Positions 17,657 to 25,679 of a stretch of DNA of 64,000 bases are shown here, piece by piece. The notes under the pieces are model-generated. The model made no database searches, was not told where the DNA came from, and saw only the letters and a list, made by a program, of their open reading frames with translations. The stretch lies in contig OY969575.1 in NCBI GenBank assembly GCA_963701205.1, positions 1,736,001-1,800,000 on the forward strand, written 5' to 3'. Each line of letters begins with the position of its first letter. Position 1 is the stretch's first letter. This stretch comes from JALZKA01 sp963701205 (lineage in GTDB: Bacteria > Actinomycetota > Thermoleophilia > Solirubrobacterales > 70-9). Position numbers and translations under genes: made by a program.

Positions 17657-17881
17657 ATGCAGAACGTCCTCGACGTCCTCCAAGTCTTTATCAGCTTCTC
17701 GCTGATCTTCCTGATCCTGCTCCACTCGGGCAAGGATTCAGGCCTCTCCGGCGCATTTGGCGTCGGCGGCGGCGGCGGTTCCTTCGGCGGCGGCTCGCTT
17801 GTGGAGCGGAACCTGACCCGGTGGACGATCTTCTTTGCGATCGTGTTCGTCTTGAACACGATCGTTTTGCTCAAGCTCTAG
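17657..17881 (+). CDS. secG: Protein translocase subunit SecG
   Basis: The protein has 74 residues with two membrane helices (VFISFSLIFLILL and WTIFFAIVFVLNTIVLL) separated by a Gly-rich loop GVGGGGGSFGGGS, the characteristic SecG layout. SecG assists SecYE during SecA-driven export. TAAACT lies eight bases before the ATG, suggesting a leaderless mRNA. Confidence 0.92.
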   Translation: MQNVLDVLQVFISFSLIFLILLHSGKDSGLSGAFGVGGGGGSFGGGSLVERNLTRWTIFFAIVFVLNTIVLLKL

Positions 17882-17889
17882 GCGCGACG

Positions 17890-18849
17890 GTGCGACGGTG
17901 GCTGCCGGTGCTCGCTGTGGCGTCGGCGCTGCTGGCCGGATGCGGCGGTACTGACGAGGAGGGTACGCCGGCGATCAGCGCTGGACTTCCGCCAGGACAG
18001 GGTGGAGCCCTGGTCTGGATACTGGCCGAAGATGTGCAGAGCATCGACCCGCTTACGGCGGACACGCGGGCCGAGCAGCTGGTTTCAAGGCAGGTTCATG
18101 AGCCGCTGACGGCGAAGGTTCGCGGCCCGTTTGGTGGCACGCCAAGCGTGGCCGGGCTTGTCCGGCGCGCGCGGCCATCGTCCGACTCGACGGTTTGGAC
18201 GTTGACGCTGCGTCGCGGCGTGCGCTTTCAGAACGGCGCCCCGTTCAACTCGGCGGCGGTCCTCGCAAATGCCGAGCGCTGGCGAAGTAACCCGGTGGGG
18301 CTTTCGCTATTGCCGGGCCTGGTCGCGGTGGATGCGCCGCGGGTGGACCAGATCCGTTTCATCCTGAACGCCCCCGATTCCAGGCTGGATGAGCGCTTGG
18401 CAGCGCCACAGTTAGGCATAGTCGCGCCGTCGGCCCTCCAGGAGCGATCCAGCGTGACCACCGTCCCGCGCGGTTCGAGCGCATCGGGCACGGGCCCGTT
18501 CGAGATCCGCGAACGTGATCGCAACCGACTGCTTTTGGCGCGCAACACATCCTGGTGGGGCGCAGCGGTTGGCGCCGACCTCGGTCCGGCGCTGGACCAG
18601 GTTCAGTTTCGCGTTGAGCCTGCGGCCAGTGTGCGGCTTGCGCTTCTTGATTCCGGTGACGCCCAGCTCGCTGACGCTCTCACCCGCGCCCAGGCTCGGA
18701 TCGCGGACGCCGACCCGCTGCTGACGAGTTTGCAGGCCGGTGACGGGACGGCGCTTGGCATTGAACGCTCGGTACGGGGCATTGAATCCGCTCGCAGCAT
18801 CCCGTCACTGTCGTCCGTCTGGCTGACGACCATCCGGGTTGCGGACTAG
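17890..18849 (+). CDS. Short family-5 substrate-binding lipoprotein (peptide/nickel type)
   Basis: The protein has 319 residues from GTG 17890, with a lipobox (SALLAGC). The ABC-type SBP_bac_5 N-lobe is recognisable: DVQSIDPLTADTRAEQLV, WTLTLRRGVRFQNGAPFNSAAVLANAERW, and GTGPFEIRERDRNRLLLARN. Family members are normally about 500 residues, and the second lobe is mostly missing here. No permease or ATPase genes adjoin it. It starts eight bases after secG, suggesting co-transcription. It may be a degenerate binding protein or one adapted to another role. Confidence 0.75.
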   Translation: MRRWLPVLAVASALLAGCGGTDEEGTPAISAGLPPGQGGALVWILAEDVQSIDPLTADTRAEQLVSRQVHEPLTAKVRGPFGGTPSVAGLVRRARPSSDSTVWTLTLRRGVRFQNGAPFNSAAVLANAERWRSNPVGLSLLPGLVAVDAPRVDQIRFILNAPDSRLDERLAAPQLGIVAPSALQERSSVTTVPRGSSASGTGPFEIRERDRNRLLLARNTSWWGAAVGADLGPALDQVQFRVEPAASVRLALLDSGDAQLADALTRAQARIADADPLLTSLQAGDGTALGIERSVRGIESARSIPSLSSVWLTTIRVAD

Positions 18850-19526
18850 CGGTCCGCAGAGGCCGCGCGCGTTCCGGTGAAATAGCCCAAGTCACCCGAG
18901 CGCACGAATTCGATTTCGGCGAATCCCGCCTCACCCAGCCAGGTCACTACCTCGTCCTGGGTTGCGCTTGGGCCAACCAGGCCGGATGCGCGTCCGATCG
19001 CCTGGAAGTAACGCCGCCGCAGCGGCACGTCGGCAAGGAAGAGGCTGCCGGAGATCTGGCCGCCGGGCCGGGTCACCCGCGCAAGCTCCAGGGTCGCGCC
19101 GTGGGGGTCGGGGACGCAGTGAAGGCCAGTGAAGCTGACGACCAGGTCGAACTCACCGTCGGCGAACGGCAGGGCGCCGATGTCTGCCTCGCGGGTTTCA
19201 ACTTGATCGGACACGCCAAGTCGAGCGGCTTCCTTCCGCGTTCGCTCGAGCATCGGCGGCGCGATATCGGCGGCGACGTAGCGCAGGCCCTGGCCCGGTG
19301 CAACACCGCGCAGGGCGATTCCTCCTCCGCACGGCATGTCCAATACAGCGGAGCCGGCCGGCAGTTCCCCGATCGCCTCCGCTGCGTCATACAGAAGCCG
19401 CAGGTTCGTACCCATGATCACCCGCGCGCCCGGGATCGAAAGGGCGGGGTGGTTCAAAAGGAAGGCGTATGTGGGTGCCCACGGATGATTGCGACGCCAG
19501 ATGTCAGATGGGTTGAGTTTCGGCAC
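18846..19526 (-). CDS. Class I SAM-dependent methyltransferase (UbiE/Methyltransf_11 type)
   Basis: The protein has 226 residues from GTG 19526; longer in-frame starts would run into the tRNA-Leu gene. Motif I is VLDMPCGGGIALRGV, followed by YVAADIAPPML and ADIGALPFADGEFDLVVSFTGLHCV. The substrate is unknown. The stop overlaps the convergent SBP gene by four bases. Confidence 0.8.
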   Translation of the reverse strand: MPKLNPSDIWRRNHPWAPTYAFLLNHPALSIPGARVIMGTNLRLLYDAAEAIGELPAGSAVLDMPCGGGIALRGVAPGQGLRYVAADIAPPMLERTRKEAARLGVSDQVETREADIGALPFADGEFDLVVSFTGLHCVPDPHGATLELARVTRPGGQISGSLFLADVPLRRRYFQAIGRASGLVGPSATQDEVVTWLGEAGFAEIEFVRSGDLGYFTGTRAASADR

Positions 19527-19618
19527 TCTGGTCTTGTGTCTGAGTTGAAGTTCGTGGCTGGTAGTTGTTGCCGGGGACCTGGCGGTCGAATGAACGTCAC
19601 GCCAGATCCCCGGAACAG

Positions 19619-19704
<86 letters not shown>

Positions 19705-19791
19705 TCGGCTGCAGGATTGTAGTGCGCGTGGTCGCGCGCGCCCGCGCCGACAACGCGCACTTGCATCCGTCCGCACATGGGTCTACTCTTA

Positions 19792-19805
19792 CGAACATGT
19801 GTTCC
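19792..19805 (+). promoter_or_regulatory. LexA (SOS) operator of lexA
   Basis: CGAACATGTGTTCC matches the Gram-positive/actinobacterial SOS box CGAAC-N4-GTTCG at 13 of 14 positions. It lies 37 bases upstream of the lexA ATG, consistent with autorepression. Confidence 0.85.
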
Positions 19806-19842
19806 CGTCTGAACCCCACCGCGCCGAGGAGCTGATCGCCAA

Positions 19843-20451
19843 ATGGACCTTGACCTGACCAAGCGCCAGAAGGAAATCTTCGAGTTCATTCGCAAGTACG
19901 CCGAGAAGACGGGCTACCCGCCGACGGTGCGCGAGATCGGGAAGGCGGTTGGCCTGCATTCGTCGTCCACCGTGCACGCCCATCTGGCCAATCTCGAAAA
20001 GATCGGCATGTTGCGCCGCGACCCGACGAAACCGCGCGCGATCGAGCTCCTGGTTGACAAGGCGCGTCAGGTCCTCCGAGGTCCTGGTCTTCCAGTCGTC
20101 GGCCAGGTCGCAGCCGGTGAGCCAATCCTCGCCGAGGAGAACATTGAGGAGTACATGGAGCTACCCGGGGTGATCGGCGGCGAGGATGGCGACTACATCC
20201 TTCGCGTCCGGGGCGACTCGATGAAGGATGCCGGCATTCTTGAAGGTGATTTTGTGGTCGTCAAGCAGGCCGACGACGCCAACAACGGCGAGATCGTGGT
20301 CGCGTTGCTTGAACATGAGGCGACGGTCAAACGCTTCTTTCGTGAGAAAGACACGATCAGACTGGAGCCGGAGAACCCGGCTTACAAGCCGATCCGTTCC
20401 AAGAACGCGCAGCTGCTTGGCAAGGTGGTCGGCGTGTTCAGGAGCCTTTGA
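19843..20451 (+). CDS. lexA: SOS repressor LexA
   Basis: The protein has 202 residues. An N-terminal winged helix (TKRQKEIFEFIRKYAEKTGYPPTVREIG) recognises SOS boxes, and a C-terminal S24 peptidase domain carries out RecA-stimulated self-cleavage. The cleavage site is Ala91-Gly92 in GQVAAGEP, with nucleophile Ser126 (RGDSM) and general base Lys163 (ATVKRF). An SOS box sits upstream, so it should repress itself. The stop TGA overlaps the next ATG by one base. Confidence 0.97.
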   Translation: MDLDLTKRQKEIFEFIRKYAEKTGYPPTVREIGKAVGLHSSSTVHAHLANLEKIGMLRRDPTKPRAIELLVDKARQVLRGPGLPVVGQVAAGEPILAEENIEEYMELPGVIGGEDGDYILRVRGDSMKDAGILEGDFVVVKQADDANNGEIVVALLEHEATVKRFFREKDTIRLEPENPAYKPIRSKNAQLLGKVVGVFRSL

Positions 20452-20687
20452 TGAGGTCGCCGCTCACACGCGACCGTGGCGGACGCGGATTGCGGAACCG
20501 GTCCCGGCGCGGTGAGCCGTACCGGCATCCGCCGCGGGAGTCCGATTCCGACGGAACCACGCTTGAGGAACGGATCTCGGTGATCTGGGCGAACCTGGTC
20601 GAGGCCGGAACGGCTGAGTGCCCGGTATGTGCGCGTCAGATCGCGCCTGGCCAGTCCTGTGGTGGCTGCGGGTCGCTCCTGACCTGA
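20451..20687 (+). CDS. Small zinc-ribbon protein coupled to lexA
   Basis: The protein has 78 residues with an Arg-rich, disordered N-terminus (TRDRGGRGLRNRSRRGE), a short helix (LEERISVIWANLVEAG) and a C-terminal CPVC-x8-CGGC four-cysteine knuckle. The start overlaps the lexA stop (TGATG), so it is translated with lexA and should share SOS control. The basic tail plus zinc ribbon suggests a nucleic-acid or partner-binding role. No family was recognised. Confidence 0.7.
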   Translation: MRSPLTRDRGGRGLRNRSRRGEPYRHPPRESDSDGTTLEERISVIWANLVEAGTAECPVCARQIAPGQSCGGCGSLLT

Positions 20688-20710
20688 GTCGTGCAGCCCG
20701 GGCCGCCGAT

Positions 20711-20739
20711 TTGCGACTTTGCGGACGCCCGCCTACCAT
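20711..20739 (+). promoter_or_regulatory. Promoter of RNase P RNA gene
   Basis: TTGCGA (20711-20716) and TACCAT (20734-20739) are separated by 17 bases. Initiation about seven bases later coincides with the 5' end of the RNase P RNA. Confidence 0.55.
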
Positions 20740-20744
20740 TGACC

Positions 20745-21070
<326 letters not shown>

Positions 21071-21097
21071 AAAAAGCCCCGCTTCGGCGGGGCTTTT
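21071..21097. terminator. Bidirectional intrinsic terminator
   Basis: AAAAA-GCCCCGC-TTCG-GCGGGGC-TTTT has a 7-bp GC stem with a stable TTCG tetraloop and flanking A and T tracts. It can end both rnpB on the plus strand and the P450 gene on the minus strand. Confidence 0.9.
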
Positions 21098-21104
21098 CTG
21101 TTGC

Positions 21105-22511
21105 CTAACGTGGCGCTGGCACGACGGGTAGTCCACCGCGGGGGCTGAGCGTCGGCAACTTGTCAACCTCCAGCTCAAAGCCGGGCGCCAGATCGAGGCG
21201 ATATCGCTGGAGGATCGTCACGACGACCGCCTTCACCACAAGTTGCCCGAAGCGCTTGCCGATGCAGATCCGGCTGCCGGCGCCGAACGGGATGTAGGCG
21301 CCCTTCGGTAGCGCGCTTCGCGCCTCGGCCGTGAATCGCTCCGGGATGAACGCCTCGGGATCGGGGAAGACGTCCGGCAATCGGTGCGAGGCCCAGGAGC
21401 AGTGGATGATCTGGGTCCCGGCGGGCACCGCGTGGCCCTCGAACTCGAAGTCCTCAACCGCCATCCGCGGGCCGAACCAGACCGGGGGGTAGAGGCGCAG
21501 CGTTTCGTCCATCGCAAGGTCAAGTTCAGGCAGCTCCTTTGCTAGCTCGGCCATCGTCGGCGCGCGGCCTGCCAACACCTGATCGATTTCGGCGACGACG
21601 CGGGCCATCACATCGGGGTTGCGGATCAGCTCGTAGACGAGAAACGAGACCGTGGACGACGATGTGTCGTGGCCGCCGAAGAGCAGGTGCATCAATTGGT
21701 CGCGCAGTTCCGTGTCGGTCAGCCCCTCGCCATCCTCATCGCGCGCCGAGAGCAGCATGGAGAGGACGTCGTCGCCCTCGGCATCCGCATGGCGGCGGTT
21801 CGCGATCTCGGCATAGACGATCTCATCCAGCCGACCGCGTGCTGCCTTCATCTTTGACCACGGCGAGCCCGGCCCCCGCAACATCATCATCCAGGTCTCG
21901 GTGTCATAGAAGGCAAGCCCGCGCTCGAACCAGGTTGCGGCTTCGTGGCCGACCGATCCGGAGCGGGGATCGAGTCCGAGCAGGGCCCGCATCGCGATGC
22001 TCATCGAGAGGTCGCGGATCCAGTGATAGACATCGACCGTGGTGCCTTGGCTCCAGGGTTCAACGGCACGCTCAGCCTCATCCGCCATCACAGCGACGGC
22101 TGAGTCCATTCGCTTGGCGTGAAACGCGGGCATCATGATCTTGCGCGCGCGGTCGTGGTACTCGTCGTCGGTCGTGATCAGCCCGTCGCCGATCAGGGGG
22201 GTCAACTGTTCGCCAAACATTCCCCGCCGCCAGCTGAACTTGTGCGCTCCCGAGACCGTTACGTAGTGGTTTGCCTCCGGTCCCAGCATCACGACGGTGG
22301 GGCGGTGGAATAGCCGAACGGTGTAGATGTTCCCGAAGCGCTCCCGGTACTCGAGCAGCATCTTCAGGGTGTCGCGCTGGAAGCGATGCGTCCGCGCGAG
22401 ACTGAATGAGTGCTCCCCTGGCGGCAACGTGGGCTTTCTGCGCAGCTCGTCCCTGGTTTCGATCAGGAGCCGCGTCACGCTCGGCGGACGCTCGGCCGGT
22501 GGCGCCTTCAC
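21105..22511 (-). CDS. Cytochrome P450
   Basis: This is a 468-residue soluble haem monooxygenase. It has the I-helix oxygen-activation motif FGGHDTSSST, the K-helix ETLRLYP (ExxR), the PERF loop and the haem-ligand loop FGAGSRICIGKRFG with Cys416. The N-terminus has no membrane anchor. It resembles CYP families related to fatty acid or sterol hydroxylases, but the substrate is not assignable. The gene starts one base after the tetR stop, so it is probably controlled by that regulator. No ferredoxin partner is adjacent. Confidence 0.93.
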   Translation of the reverse strand: MKAPPAERPPSVTRLLIETRDELRRKPTLPPGEHSFSLARTHRFQRDTLKMLLEYRERFGNIYTVRLFHRPTVVMLGPEANHYVTVSGAHKFSWRRGMFGEQLTPLIGDGLITTDDEYHDRARKIMMPAFHAKRMDSAVAVMADEAERAVEPWSQGTTVDVYHWIRDLSMSIAMRALLGLDPRSGSVGHEAATWFERGLAFYDTETWMMMLRGPGSPWSKMKAARGRLDEIVYAEIANRRHADAEGDDVLSMLLSARDEDGEGLTDTELRDQLMHLLFGGHDTSSSTVSFLVYELIRNPDVMARVVAEIDQVLAGRAPTMAELAKELPELDLAMDETLRLYPPVWFGPRMAVEDFEFEGHAVPAGTQIIHCSWASHRLPDVFPDPEAFIPERFTAEARSALPKGAYIPFGAGSRICIGKRFGQLVVKAVVVTILQRYRLDLAPGFELEVDKLPTLSPRGGLPVVPAPR

Positions 22512-22512
22512 G

Positions 22513-23148
22513 TCAGTCCCGATTTCCAGACAAGATCAGCGGCAGGATCGTGGTTCTGACCGTCTCGGCAAGTTGGTCGGGGCTTTCAAGTGGCAACACG
22601 CTCTGTGGGGTCAATACGAGCGATAGCGCGATGCGTGCGAGTAGCTCGCCGAGCTCATCGGGGTCGGCGGCGATTGCGGCCCCTGCGACGCGATCGCGGC
22701 GGAGCTGGGTCGCGATGTACGTGCGGGCCATGGCAAGCGGGGCATCGCCGTTGATGGTCAGCAGCGGCAACACGGCGTCGGCATCGGTGACCAGCAGGCG
22801 ACGGAGCAAGGGATGGCCCCGGAGGTGCTCGACGAATGCCAAGAACCCGGTTGTCACCCGCTCCTCCACCGAGTCGGCGCGGGCGATTCGGTGGTCAACG
22901 ATCGCGACGGCGCGCCGGACTTCGCGGGCGACGACGGCGCGCAGCAGCTGGTCGCGGTTGGCGAAGCGGCGGAACACGGTCGCCCGGCCAACTCCGGCCC
23001 GACGCGCGATCTCGTCCATCGACGTGCGGCGCAGGCCGTGCTCGAGCAATTCGTCGTATGCGGCCTCAAGGATCCGCTCGGCGTAGGGGTCAAGCGCCTC
23101 GGGCTCCGCGCTGAGCAAAGTCGTCAGGGAGTCCTGAGAGACATTCAT
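22513..23148 (-). CDS. TetR family transcriptional regulator
   Basis: The protein has 211 residues from ATG 23148; a start six codons upstream is less likely. The N-terminal HTH is RILEAAYDELLEHGLRRTSMDEIARRAGVGRATVFRRFANRDQLL in outline (residues about 25-70), followed by an all-helical ligand domain. It is one base upstream of the P450 gene in the same direction, implying one transcript and ligand-responsive control of that P450. Confidence 0.88.
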   Translation of the reverse strand: MNVSQDSLTTLLSAEPEALDPYAERILEAAYDELLEHGLRRTSMDEIARRAGVGRATVFRRFANRDQLLRAVVAREVRRAVAIVDHRIARADSVEERVTTGFLAFVEHLRGHPLLRRLLVTDADAVLPLLTINGDAPLAMARTYIATQLRRDRVAGAAIAADPDELGELLARIALSLVLTPQSVLPLESPDQLAETVRTTILPLILSGNRD

Positions 23149-23161
23149 ACATAAACCGTAT
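23147..23161. promoter_or_regulatory. Possible TetR operator at the tetR start
   Basis: ATAC-N7-GTAT forms a short dyad that overlaps the tetR start codon in an AT-rich patch. The arms are only four bases, so this is weak. Confidence 0.25.
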
Positions 23162-23255
23162 CGCAATCTCCTTACAGGCGTCGCGCCCTCCTGAAGAGCA
23201 GGCTGCGCGCGGCGAACTTCCTAAGCGTTCCTTCACACAACGCACACTCCGTCCG

Positions 23256-23412
23256 GTTGTTTGCTAAGGTGATGCCAACTTCTGCTGAACCCCCGCCACA
23301 TATCGCGGGGGGCGGGGGACCCAAAGGACCACGGTCCAAGGGGCGAATCGCCGGCATCTGCCGCGTAGCGCCGATCTCAGGTGCGAGCCCGACAGCTAAC
23401 CCCGCAAGCAAC
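23256..23412 (+). ncRNA. Cyclic di-AMP riboswitch (ydaO-yuaA class)
   Basis: The conserved elements of this class are present in order: GGGGACCCA, GGGGCGAATC, and GAGCCCGACAGCTAACCCCG at the 3' side. Helix P1 closes the element: GTTGTTTGC (23256-23264) pairs with GCAAGCAAC (23404-23412) at eight of nine positions. It ends eight bases before the ATG of an Rpf-like gene, the usual target in actinobacteria. Binding of c-di-AMP in this class normally turns expression off. Confidence 0.9.
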
Positions 23413-23420
23413 TAGAGATC

Positions 23421-23894
23421 ATGGAAGAAGCAATCACGCCTGATAGGGCGACATCCGAATACCGACGGGAAGCCGCTGCCAAGGCGGCCCCACGACCCGA
23501 TCGCTTCGCCTTCTGGGCGGTGGCGATGGCCGTCGTTGCAATGTTCGCGGGCCTGATCACCTCTGACGCCGGCGCTGCCGGCGGCGGAGTGGGCACTGGA
23601 TCGAGCTCCGCCAAGGACGGGTCTGACCGCTACACACGGATCTGGGAGAGCACCAACAAGCGCAACAAGCGCTGGGCTCGCAGCACAAGCAGATGTGAGT
23701 CCGGTGGCGATCCGAAGGCGATTAGTCCCGGCGGCACATACCGCGGAGCTTTCCAGTTCATGAAGTCCACTTGGCGCAGCTCGCCCAAGTCTCCCGGTGG
23801 CGATCCAATCCGCTACAGGTGGCGCACCCAGGCCGTTGTGGCCGTGCTGCTCAAGAAGCGTGACGGTCGTCAGCACTGGCCAAGCTGCGGCTAG
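23421..23894 (+). CDS. Resuscitation-promoting-factor-like transglycosylase
   Basis: The protein has 157 residues: a cytoplasmic N-terminus, a membrane helix or signal anchor at about 29-50, and a C-terminal Rpf domain. The domain keeps the catalytic Glu93 in R-C-E-S-G-G, then YRGAFQFMKSTW, and ends WPSC with the second cysteine of the disulfide. Rpf proteins cleave peptidoglycan glycan strands during wall remodelling or exit from dormancy. Control by the c-di-AMP riboswitch just upstream links it to wall or osmotic stress. Confidence 0.88.
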   Translation: MEEAITPDRATSEYRREAAAKAAPRPDRFAFWAVAMAVVAMFAGLITSDAGAAGGGVGTGSSSAKDGSDRYTRIWESTNKRNKRWARSTSRCESGGDPKAISPGGTYRGAFQFMKSTWRSSPKSPGGDPIRYRWRTQAVVAVLLKKRDGRQHWPSCG

Positions 23895-23971
23895 AGCCGC
23901 ACCCACTTCAAACTCATCCCTCCCGAGCGGCCCGCAGTTCTCGGTCGCTGATTTCGCCATGCGCGGGTGAC

Positions 23972-23993
23972 TACGTGGGCACACGTGCCACGT
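23972..23993. promoter_or_regulatory. Inverted repeat upstream of glnA
   Basis: TACGTGGGCAC-AC-GTGCCACGTA is a near-perfect dyad with one extra G in the left arm. It lies 31 bases before the glnA ATG and could be an operator for a nitrogen regulator or a terminator of the upstream gene; there is no T-tract. A TATGGT hexamer follows at 24008. Confidence 0.45.
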
Positions 23994-24024
23994 AAATGCC
24001 TGCGGGCTATGGTTCGCTGTCCCG

Positions 24025-25386
24025 ATGAGCCCTGAGCAGGACAAACGCGCGCGGACAGCCGAGGATGTAAAGCGCATCGCGGCCGATGAGGACGTGCGCT
24101 TCATCCGTTTGTGGTTCACCGACGTCCTCGGCCAGCTCAAGAGCTTTTCGATCAACGCATCGGAATTGGACGATGCCTTTGAGGGCGGAATGGGATTCGA
24201 CGGATCGTCGATCACCGGCTTCAACCCCATCGAGGAATCGGACATGATCGCAATGCCCGACCCGGCCACCTTCGACATCCTGCCGTGGCGCCCGGCCGAG
24301 AAGGCGACGGCCCGGATGTTCTGTGACATTCAGGTCCCTGGCGGGGAGCCGTACGAAGGGGACCCCCGGTGGATCATGCGCCGTGCGCTGGCCCGAGCCC
24401 ACGAGATGGGCTTTGATGCCTACAACATCGGCCCAGAGCTTGAGTTCTTTTACTTCAAGGACGCGAAGCCGAAGAACGGAGTTCCCAAGGTCCTCGACGA
24501 AGGCGGCTACTTCGACCTGACGACGCTCGACGCGGGCTCAGACGTTCGCCGCGAAACCATTTTGGCGCTCGAGCAGCTGGGTATCCACGTCGAGTACGCG
24601 CACCACGAGGTCGGGCCGTCCCAGCATGAGGTGGACATGCGCTACAAGGACGCGCTCCAGATGGCGGACGACTGCATGACCTACCGGATCGTCGTCAAGG
24701 AGTACGCGATGCTCCACGGAATGCACGCGACGTTCATGCCGAAGCCACTCTTCGGCGAGAACGGCTCCGGAATGCATGTGCATCAGTCGCTCGCCAAGGA
24801 CGGCGCCAACGCGTTCTTTGACCCGGACGACCAGTTCTTCTTGTCGGACACCGCCAAGGCTTTTATCGCCGGGCAATTGCGCCACGCGCGCGAGATCTCG
24901 CCGCTGTTTGCGCAGTGGGTGAACTCCTACAAGCGACTCGTTCCGGGCTATGAGGCGCCCGTTTATTTGGCCTGGTCGCGGCGTAACCGCTCGGCGCTGA
25001 TTCGCGTTCCGCTGTACCACCCCGGCAAGGAGGGGGCGACCCGCGCAGAGCTGCGCTGCCCCGACCCCGCCTGCAACCCCTATCTGTGTTTCGCCGGAAT
25101 GCTCCAGGCGGGTCTCGAAGGGATCGAGAAGGGCTACGAGTTGCCGGAGCCGATGGAGCAGAACCTCTACCACCTCTCGCCCGAGGATCGGGCTCAGCGC
25201 GGCATCGAGCAGCTGCCGGAAAACCTGGGCGAGGCAATCGAGCTGGCGGCCGACTCCGAGTTGGTCCTGCGCACCCTGGGCGAGCACACCTTCAAGCGCT
25301 TCGTCGAGATCAAGCGCGAGGAGTGGGAGGAGTACCGGGTCCAGGTCACCCCGTGGGAGGTCAAGCGCTTCCTGCCGGTTTTGTAG
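24025..25386 (+). CDS. glnA: Glutamine synthetase, type I
   Basis: This 453-residue dodecameric enzyme makes glutamine from glutamate, ammonia and ATP. Characteristic segments are GFDGSSITGF near the N-terminus, the metal-binding GPELEFF, HHEVGPSQHEVD, the ATP/Glu-site KPLFGENGSGMHVHQS, and RRNRSALIRVP. The length fits the GSI-alpha group. The NLYHLSPED segment contains a Tyr at the place used for adenylylation in GSI-beta, but the surrounding sequence is not the classical site, so adenylylation is doubtful. A dyad lies in the upstream region. Confidence 0.97.
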   Translation: MSPEQDKRARTAEDVKRIAADEDVRFIRLWFTDVLGQLKSFSINASELDDAFEGGMGFDGSSITGFNPIEESDMIAMPDPATFDILPWRPAEKATARMFCDIQVPGGEPYEGDPRWIMRRALARAHEMGFDAYNIGPELEFFYFKDAKPKNGVPKVLDEGGYFDLTTLDAGSDVRRETILALEQLGIHVEYAHHEVGPSQHEVDMRYKDALQMADDCMTYRIVVKEYAMLHGMHATFMPKPLFGENGSGMHVHQSLAKDGANAFFDPDDQFFLSDTAKAFIAGQLRHAREISPLFAQWVNSYKRLVPGYEAPVYLAWSRRNRSALIRVPLYHPGKEGATRAELRCPDPACNPYLCFAGMLQAGLEGIEKGYELPEPMEQNLYHLSPEDRAQRGIEQLPENLGEAIELAADSELVLRTLGEHTFKRFVEIKREEWEEYRVQVTPWEVKRFLPVL

Positions 25387-25389
25387 ACG

Positions 25390-25602
25390 CTAGGTGATGC
25401 GGCGCAGGCTTTCGCCGCGCCGGACCGCCGTCTTGCCGGACTTGGCGCTTTGCACCACGTAGCGCGGGTCGTCTGCGGACGCGGCCACCGTTCGGCCGTC
25501 CACTTCCGCTCGCCTGACGAGCCGCTGCCGCACCGTGCCGGTGACGGTGTGTCCCCGGAAGTTCCACTCCACCCGGTCGCCGCGTCTGAACCGATCCGTC
25601 AT
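25390..25602 (-). CDS. DUF2945 (hypervirulence-associated TUDOR-like) small protein
   Basis: The protein has 70 residues from ATG 25602, which is preceded by GAGGAGGG on the coding strand. FRRGDRVEWNFRGHTVTGTV followed by DPRYVVQS and KTAVRRGESLRRI is the pattern of DUF2945 proteins, an SH3/TUDOR-like barrel. The role is unknown; homologues are often stress-associated. It converges on glnA with three bases between the stops. Confidence 0.8.
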   Translation of the reverse strand: MTDRFRRGDRVEWNFRGHTVTGTVRQRLVRRAEVDGRTVAASADDPRYVVQSAKSGKTAVRRGESLRRIT

Positions 25603-25679
25603 TGCACCCTCCTCGTCGTGGTTGCTGAGACTCACCCCGGCCCGCTCGGGCGCGCCCCCTAGTGCCATCATCCGCCGCG

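Noticed and set aside
23972..23993. GlnR box at glnA
   Set aside because: The dyad lacks the GTNAC-n6-GAAAC pattern.
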